Under the pieces are notes generated by a model. That model had not been told where the DNA came from. It saw only the letters and a program-made list of their open reading frames with translations, and did no database searches. Made by a program: the position numbers and the translations under genes. DNA of 11,668 nt. Origin: an uncultured Flavobacteriales bacterium (GTDB lineage: Bacteria; Bacteroidota; Bacteroidia; Flavobacteriales_D; Crocinitomicaceae). Shown in pieces: positions 6,933-11,668 of this stretch (positions within the stretch are counted from its first letter, which is position 1; each line of letters begins with the position of its first letter). Location of the stretch: positions 1-11,668 of the forward strand of contig CAIRMS010000185.1 in the NCBI GenBank assembly GCA_903879765.1, read 5' to 3'.

Positions 6933-7493
6933 ATGACGGAAGACAAGATTATTCTTGGTATTGACCCTGGAACTACGGTGATGGGATATGGACTCATTCA
7001 TGTGAAGAAGAATCAACTTCACATGCTGAATTTTGGCATCATCCAATTAAATAAATTAGCGAATCATCCAGACAAATTAAAACGAATCCTTGATCGTTTA
7101 AACGGACTCATCGCTGAGTATAAACCCGATGAAATGGCGATTGAAGCACCCTTTTTTGGAAAGAATGTGCAATCGATGCTGAAACTAGGACGTGCACAAG
7201 GAGTGGCGATTGCTGCCTGCTTGAACCACAACATTCCATTTGAGGAATACACTCCAAGAAGAATCAAACAATCTATCACTGGAAGTGGAGCTGCCTCAAA
7301 AGAACAAGTGGCTGCCATGCTTCAAAAACTGTTGAATTTTCAAGACATGCCAAAATATCTGGATGCAACGGATGGATTGGCCGCAGCAGTTTGTCACCAT
7401 TTCTCCAATGGGATAGGGGAGCACAATAAAACAAAAGGTGATTCTTGGACCGCATTTTTGAGTGATAATCCCAAAAGATTAAAATCCAAGTAA
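6933..7493 (+). CDS. ruvC: Holliday junction endodeoxyribonuclease RuvC
   Basis: A 186-residue RuvC resolvase, which cuts four-way DNA junctions symmetrically during recombination and replication fork repair, with the RuvAB branch migration motor. The four acidic metal ligands are in place: D11 in GIDPGTT, E71 in AIEAPFF, and D144 and D147 in DATDGLAAA, the last pair with the same 3-residue spacing as in E. coli. RAQGVAIAA (88-96) and the YTPRRIKQSITGSGAASKEQ region match conserved RuvC segments. A C-terminal tail of about 30 residues after the catalytic helix (SWTAFLSDNPKR) is usual in flavobacterial homologues. ruvA and ruvB are not in the window. The 74-nt spacer to the exonuclease gene is AT-rich without a clear terminator, so read-through transcription is likely. 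rnhA follows after 14 nt. Confidence 0.96.
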   Translation: MTEDKIILGIDPGTTVMGYGLIHVKKNQLHMLNFGIIQLNKLANHPDKLKRILDRLNGLIAEYKPDEMAIEAPFFGKNVQSMLKLGRAQGVAIAACLNHNIPFEEYTPRRIKQSITGSGAASKEQVAAMLQKLLNFQDMPKYLDATDGLAAAVCHHFSNGIGEHNKTKGDSWTAFLSDNPKRLKSK

Positions 7494-7507
7494 CTTGGTA
7501 TAAACAT

Positions 7508-7969
7508 ATGTCAGAAATTAAAGTTTACACAGACGGTTCTTCCCGCGGGAACCCAGGCCCAGGTGGCTATGGAGCAATTCTCATTTTTGGCAATCAACGA
7601 AAAGAACTTTCTGAAGGATTTCGAAAAACGACAAATAACCGCATGGAGTTATTGGCTGTTTGTGCTGCATTGGAGAAAATCAAATCTGACAAATACCCCG
7701 TAACCGTTTATTCTGATTCCAAGTATGTCATCGATTCCATTACCAAAGGCTGGGTTTTTGGTTGGGTTAAAAAGGACTTTAAAGACAAAAAGAACAAAGA
7801 CCTTTGGTTGCGTTATTTAAAGTCCCACAGTCGCTTCAAATTGAAGTTTGTTTGGGTAAAGGGTCACGCAGGACATGCAGAAAATGAACGCTGTGATGAA
7901 CTAGCTGTTCAAGCGGCACTTCAAGGACCACATTCCATTGATGCTTTTTTCGAAAAAGAAGCTAACTAA
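7508..7969 (+). CDS. rnhA: ribonuclease HI
   Basis: A 153-residue RNase HI, which cleaves the RNA strand of RNA-DNA hybrids to remove R-loops and replication primers. Catalytic residues are visible: D9 in VYTDGSSRGNPGPGGYG, E47 in NNRMELLA, D70 in VYSDSKYV, H120 in WVKGHAGHAENERCDELA and D130 at the end of that motif. The basic region GWVFGWVKKDFKDKKNKDLW (81-100) is the handle used for hybrid binding. It closely follows the E. coli-like RnhA pattern in length and motif order, with no N-terminal hybrid-binding extension. The ATG at 7508 lies 14 nt after ruvC, so the two are probably co-transcribed. Its TAA stop (7967-7969) overlaps the TAG stop of the convergent methionine synthase gene. Confidence 0.96.
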   Translation: MSEIKVYTDGSSRGNPGPGGYGAILIFGNQRKELSEGFRKTTNNRMELLAVCAALEKIKSDKYPVTVYSDSKYVIDSITKGWVFGWVKKDFKDKKNKDLWLRYLKSHSRFKLKFVWVKGHAGHAENERCDELAVQAALQGPHSIDAFFEKEAN

Positions 7970-10629
7970 ACCAAAACCGATGAGTACCAACGTGCAATCG
8001 ATTCGTAAGATTTTCCTTTGCGTGTAGCCATGTTTTGTACTTGCTCCTCAGTAATTTTTCCGAGTCCAAAATATTTTGCGTCTGGATGTGCAAAGTACCA
8101 TCCACTCACAGATGACGCAGGTGTCATGGCTAAACTTTCAGTTAAGGAAACGCCAATAGACTCTGTTGCATTCAACAAATCGAAAATCGTATTTTTTTCC
8201 AAGTGATCCGGACAAGCAGGATATCCTGGAGCAGGACGAATACCGCGGTATTTTTCTTGAATTAATTCTTCCTTCGAAAAATCCTCCGCGTTTTCGTAGC
8301 CCCAATAATCGGCTCGAACAAGGTGATGTAAATACTCTGCCAACGCTTCCGCTAATCGATCTGCTAATGCTTTCACCATGATGGAACTATAGTCGTCATG
8401 ATCTTTTTCAAATCTTTCCACGTGTTCATCCAAGCCAATTCCAGTCGTCACCACAAATGCACCAATGTAATCTTGTTCCCCACTTTCTTTCGGTGCAATA
8501 AAATCCGACAAGGCAATATTTGCTTGTCCAACTGCCTTTTTCGTTTGTTGTCTTAGGGTACGTTGAATAAAAACGGCTTCATTATCTTTCGTTGAACCGT
8601 GAATTTCAATGTCGTCACCGTTACTATTTGCCCGATAAAGCCCAAAAATAGCTTTCGCTGTTACCCACGATTCACTCACCATGGATTTCAACATTTTTTG
8701 TGCGTCTTCGAAAAGATTTGTAGCCTCAATTCCAACAATGTCATCTTTTAATATGGCAGGAAATTTCCCATGTAGTTCCCATGTCTGGAAAAAAGGAGTC
8801 CAGTCAATATAAGGCACTAATTTATCCAGTGAAACCTCCAATTCATGTGTTCCTAGTTTCTTAGGTACGGCAATGTTCACATCGGAAAAATCGAGCGATG
8901 ATTTATTGGCTCTAGCATCTGAAAGCGATAACAGATCCTTGGCAGCACGGTGTTTTTCATGGTGTTCACGCAAACGAATGTATTCGTCTTTCAAATTCGC
9001 AATAAAGGCCTCTTTTTTTGGCCCAAGTAAACTTTCGACAACCGTAACTGAACGCGAAGCATCAAGTACATGAACTGCTTGACCGGCGTTGTAAAACTGA
9101 TCGATTTTCACCGCTGTATGAACTTTAGAAGTTGTCGCTCCTCCAATCAATAAAGGAATACTCAATCCCGCACGCTCCATTTCTTTTGCCATGTGCACCA
9201 TCTCATCCAAACTTGGGGTGATGAGTCCACTTAATCCAATCACATCCACTTTTTCTTCAATAGCTGTTTGAATGATTTTTTCCGCTGGAACCATGACACC
9301 AATGTCAATCACTTCATAGTTGTTACACGCAAGAACGACACCCACAATATTTTTTCCAATATCATGAACGTCACCTTTTACAGTGGCCATTAAGATTTTC
9401 CCAGCATAAGAACTTTTCCCGTCCTTTTCTGCTTCAATATATGGAAGTAAATACGCCACGGCTTTTTTCATTACACGTGCAGATTTCACAACTTGTGGAA
9501 GGAACATTTTGCCACTTCCAAACAAATCACCAACAGTATTCATGCCGTCCATCAAAGGACCTTCAATCACTTCAATTGGTCGGTCAAATAAATGTCGACA
9601 TTCTTCCACATCCGCGTCGATGAATTCCACGAGTCCCTTCACTAAGGCATAAGACAGGCGTTCTTTGACAGGTGCATTTCTCCAACTTAAATCAATTTCC
9701 TTTTTCTTTCCATCGCCTTTAACTGTTTCAGCTAATTCCAATAAACGCTCAGTTGCATCTGGACGACGATTTAACAAAACGTCCTCAACAAATTCCAATA
9801 ATTGTGGCTCAATGTCGCTATAAACTTCTAACATGCTTGGATTGACAATCCCCATATCCATGCCATGAGCAATTGCGTGATAAAGGAATGCAGAATGCAT
9901 GGCTTCGCGTACTTTATTGTTTCCTCGGAAGGAAAAAGACACATTCGAAACGCCTCCGCTCACATGTGCTCCAGGTAGATTTGTGCGGATCCATTTTGTC
10001 GCCTTGAAAAAATCTACTGCATTGTTATTATGCTCCTCCATTCCAGTTGCAACTGGAAAGATATTTGGATCAAAAATGATGTCTTCTTTAGCGAAAAGTA
10101 CTTCTTTGGTGAGGATATCATAAGAGCGTTGGCAGATTTCAATCCGTCTTTCATAACTATCCGCTTGACCATTTTCGTCAAAAGCCATGACAATAACTGC
10201 CGCGCCATAACGCTTTATTTTTTTTGCTTGTTCAATGAATTTTTCTTCACCTTCTTTCAATGAAATGGAATTAACAATCCCTTTCCCTTGAACGCATTTT
10301 AATCCCGCCTCGATGATTTCCCACTTCGAACTATCGATCATAATGGGAACGCGTGCAATATCTGGTTCGGCAGCGATGAGGTTTAAGAAACGAATCATGG
10401 CTTCTTTTCCATCAATCATTCCTTCATCCATGTTGATGTCGATAATTTGCGCGCCACCTTCAACTTGCTCGCGCGCAACAGCAACGGCTACTTCGTAATC
10501 TCCTTCTTGAATCATGCGTAAAAACGCACGTGAACCAGTTACATTGGTGCGTTCACCAATATTGATGAAGTTACTTTCGGCATTTACAATGAGGGGTTCG
10601 AGTCCGGATAATTTCAATGATTGTGGCAT
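7966..10629 (-). CDS. metH: cobalamin-dependent methionine synthase, large subunit (pterin, cap, B12 and activation modules)
   Basis: This 887-residue protein corresponds to E. coli MetH without its homocysteine module. It takes the methyl group from 5-methyltetrahydrofolate onto cobalamin for transfer to homocysteine. The pterin-binding barrel spans about 15-290 (FINIGERTNVTGSRAF, IDINMDEGM, MIDSSKW). The helical cap is about 310-400. The cobalamin domain is about 405-540, with GDVHDIGKNIVG containing D420, H422 (lower axial ligand) and G425, plus GLSGLITPS. The activation domain is about 560-887, with the SAM-binding signature RPAPGYPACPDH (798-809). Spacing H422 to R798 is almost the same as E. 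coli H759 to R1134. The ATG at 10629 follows the small metH gene by 21 nt in the same frame. There is no Shine-Dalgarno site, only an A8 run. The 3' end overlaps rnhA by 4 bp. Confidence 0.96.
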   Translation of the reverse strand: MPQSLKLSGLEPLIVNAESNFINIGERTNVTGSRAFLRMIQEGDYEVAVAVAREQVEGGAQIIDINMDEGMIDGKEAMIRFLNLIAAEPDIARVPIMIDSSKWEIIEAGLKCVQGKGIVNSISLKEGEEKFIEQAKKIKRYGAAVIVMAFDENGQADSYERRIEICQRSYDILTKEVLFAKEDIIFDPNIFPVATGMEEHNNNAVDFFKATKWIRTNLPGAHVSGGVSNVSFSFRGNNKVREAMHSAFLYHAIAHGMDMGIVNPSMLEVYSDIEPQLLEFVEDVLLNRRPDATERLLELAETVKGDGKKKEIDLSWRNAPVKERLSYALVKGLVEFIDADVEECRHLFDRPIEVIEGPLMDGMNTVGDLFGSGKMFLPQVVKSARVMKKAVAYLLPYIEAEKDGKSSYAGKILMATVKGDVHDIGKNIVGVVLACNNYEVIDIGVMVPAEKIIQTAIEEKVDVIGLSGLITPSLDEMVHMAKEMERAGLSIPLLIGGATTSKVHTAVKIDQFYNAGQAVHVLDASRSVTVVESLLGPKKEAFIANLKDEYIRLREHHEKHRAAKDLLSLSDARANKSSLDFSDVNIAVPKKLGTHELEVSLDKLVPYIDWTPFFQTWELHGKFPAILKDDIVGIEATNLFEDAQKMLKSMVSESWVTAKAIFGLYRANSNGDDIEIHGSTKDNEAVFIQRTLRQQTKKAVGQANIALSDFIAPKESGEQDYIGAFVVTTGIGLDEHVERFEKDHDDYSSIMVKALADRLAEALAEYLHHLVRADYWGYENAEDFSKEELIQEKYRGIRPAPGYPACPDHLEKNTIFDLLNATESIGVSLTESLAMTPASSVSGWYFAHPDAKYFGLGKITEEQVQNMATRKGKSYESIARWYSSVLV

Positions 10630-10653
10630 GTTTTTTTTAGAAAAAGGATGTTA
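10630..10653 (-). other. in-frame junction between the two metH genes (single TAA plus seven sense codons)
   Basis: The small metH gene ends at TAA 10651-10653. The next seven codons (10630-10650) are all sense (His-Pro-Phe-Ser-Lys-Lys-Asn) and lead in the same frame to the ATG of the large gene at 10627-10629. Eight consecutive A residues on the coding strand (10631-10638) sit just before that ATG, in place of a Shine-Dalgarno site, as is common in Bacteroidota leaders. The frame relation is seen directly; whether any ribosomes read through the TAA is unknown. Confidence 0.9.
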
Positions 10654-11640
10654 TGCAAGTATGATTTGGCGTGGTGCGTAATTTTTCGCGATGTCAGCGA
10701 TTGCTTTGATGTGTTCCGGAGTTGTTCCGCAACAACCACCAATAATATTCACTAATCCTTCATCGAGAAAGGTCTTGATTTGGTTCGCCATCATTTGTGG
10801 ACTTTCTTCGTATTGTCCGAATTCATTTGGGAGTCCGGCATTTGGGTGAGCACTCACAGCAAAAGTTGATTTCTCATTCAATATCTGTAAATATGGACGC
10901 ATCATCGACGCTCCTAATGCACAATTTAATCCGATGGAAAGCAAAGGCATGTGAGAAAGTGAAATCAAAAATGCTTCGGTTGTTTGTCCGGTTAAGGTTC
11001 GCCCACTTTGATCCGTGATTGTTCCCGAAACCATAATTGGAAGTTTTACTTTTCGTTCTTCAAATACTTCGTCAATCGCAAAAAGTGCTGCTTTTGCATT
11101 GAGTGTGTCAAAGATTGTTTCAACGAGCAGAAGATCCACTCCTCCATCCATCAACGCATTGACTTGGTGTTTGTATGCAAGTACAAGATCATCAAAATTG
11201 ACAGCTCTGTAGCCAGGATCGTTTACATCTGGAGAAATCGATGCGGTTCGATTCGTAGGTCCAATGGATCCAGCGACGAATCTTGTTCGATCTGTGAATT
11301 CACTGCAAACTTCTTTAGCGATTTTCGCGCTTTCGAAGTTAATGGCGTAGACAGCGTCCTCTAGTCCGTAATCAGCTTGCGCGATGGTTGTTCCGGAGAA
11401 AGTGTTTGTTTCAATGATGTCTGCTCCTGCTTGTAAGTATTGTCGATGAATGTCTTTAATGATTTCAGGTCTTGTAATCGACAATAGGTCATTATTTCCT
11501 TTTAATGGTTTGTCATGTTGTTCAAACGCACCTTCACGGAAGTCAAATTCTTCCAAATGATGGCGTTGAATCATGGTTCCCATGGCTCCGTCTAATACTA
11601 AAATACGTGTGGCTAATGCTGTTTCTAATGCGCTTTTCAT
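10651..11640 (-). CDS. metH: methionine synthase, homocysteine S-methyltransferase module (split MetH small subunit)
   Basis: A 329-residue zinc-dependent barrel equal to the N-terminal module of MetH. It binds and activates homocysteine, which then takes the methyl group from methylcobalamin on the partner protein to give methionine. The three zinc-ligand cysteines are C240 (GLNCALGA) and C303-C304 (GGCCGTTPEH), with the same spacing as C247, C310 and C311 of E. coli MetH. Other conserved pieces are LVLDGAMGTMIQ (14-25), ETNTFSGTTIAQADYGLED (77-95) and VAGSIGPTNRTASISPDVND (122-141). It lacks the pterin and cobalamin modules, which the next gene supplies after 21 nt in the same frame. ATG 11640 gives the usual distance to the DGAMGT motif. 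Only 28 nt lie upstream, so the promoter and any SAM or cobalamin riboswitch would lie mostly outside the window. Confidence 0.95.
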   Translation of the reverse strand: MKSALETALATRILVLDGAMGTMIQRHHLEEFDFREGAFEQHDKPLKGNNDLLSITRPEIIKDIHRQYLQAGADIIETNTFSGTTIAQADYGLEDAVYAINFESAKIAKEVCSEFTDRTRFVAGSIGPTNRTASISPDVNDPGYRAVNFDDLVLAYKHQVNALMDGGVDLLLVETIFDTLNAKAALFAIDEVFEERKVKLPIMVSGTITDQSGRTLTGQTTEAFLISLSHMPLLSIGLNCALGASMMRPYLQILNEKSTFAVSAHPNAGLPNEFGQYEESPQMMANQIKTFLDEGLVNIIGGCCGTTPEHIKAIADIAKNYAPRQIILA

Positions 11641-11668
11641 GTGCGTGTAATAACAAAGAAATGTGTCG

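Noticed and set aside
7486..7498. Inverted repeat CCAAG-TAA-CTTGG around the ruvC stop codon as a terminator
   Set aside because: The stem is only 5 bp with a 3-nt loop and no T-run, and rnhA begins within 10 nt, so termination here is unlikely.
10631..10638. A8 run before the large metH gene as a programmed slippage site joining the two halves
   Set aside because: The run lies downstream of the TAA of the first gene and the halves are already in the same frame, so slippage there could not bypass the stop.
11008..11364. Plus-strand 118-codon open frame inside the small metH gene
   Set aside because: It is antisense to highly conserved metH sequence and rich in Cys/Phe/Lys, as expected of a shadow frame.
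11641..11668. SAM or cobalamin riboswitch upstream of metH
   Set aside because: Only 28 nt upstream are present, too few to contain or exclude such an element.

Overview
The window looks like ordinary chromosomal DNA from a member of the Bacteroidota, most likely order Flavobacteriales; the family is not safely assignable, though a Crocinitomicaceae/Fluviicola-like relative would fit. Evidence: AT-rich coding DNA, weak or absent Shine-Dalgarno sites with A-rich leaders, candidate promoters with the Bacteroidetes -7 form TAnnTTTG, a methionine synthase split into two genes as in many flavobacteria, and lineage-typical families (DUF2911 protein, 'GGPKD' Ig-like lipoprotein, TrxR-like ferredoxin-NADP reductase). 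I see no RNA gene, CRISPR array, insertion sequence, prophage or sign of recent transfer.

Layout. Positions 1-6056 are a minus-strand run of seven genes, read from right to left: free methionine-(R)-sulfoxide reductase (5577-6056), Ig-like lipoprotein (4069-5598), secreted DUF2911/TPR protein (3204-4055), EamA transporter (2299-3201, TTG start), Kv-beta-like aldo/keto reductase (1314-2297), TrxR-like ferredoxin/flavodoxin-NADP reductase (234-1244), and the N-terminus of a membrane protein, probably a sensor histidine kinase, cut by the window edge (1-191). The first five are packed with a 22-nt overlap or gaps of 1-13 nt and are probably one operon. The last two each follow a longer gap containing a candidate promoter.

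A 79-bp divergent spacer (6057-6135) separates this run from three plus-strand genes: a PolB-type 3'-5' exonuclease (6136-6858), ruvC (6933-7493) and rnhA (7508-7969). All three products belong to the RNase H-like nuclease superfamily and act on replication, repair or recombination intermediates.

Positions 7966-11640 hold, on the minus strand, cobalamin-dependent methionine synthase in two pieces: a homocysteine-binding methyltransferase module (10651-11640) and a large subunit with pterin, cap, cobalamin and activation modules (7966-10629). The two pieces lie in the same reading frame with one TAA between them. rnhA and the large metH gene converge and overlap by 4 bp at their stop codons.

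Functionally the window combines methionine synthesis (split MetH) and repair of oxidised free methionine (fRMsr), redox enzymes (FNR, aldo/keto reductase), envelope proteins, and DNA repair nucleases. It is mostly housekeeping; I did not find a convincing new multi-gene system. The most useful oddities are the in-frame split of metH, the convergent stop-codon overlap, and the run of three RNase H-fold nucleases.
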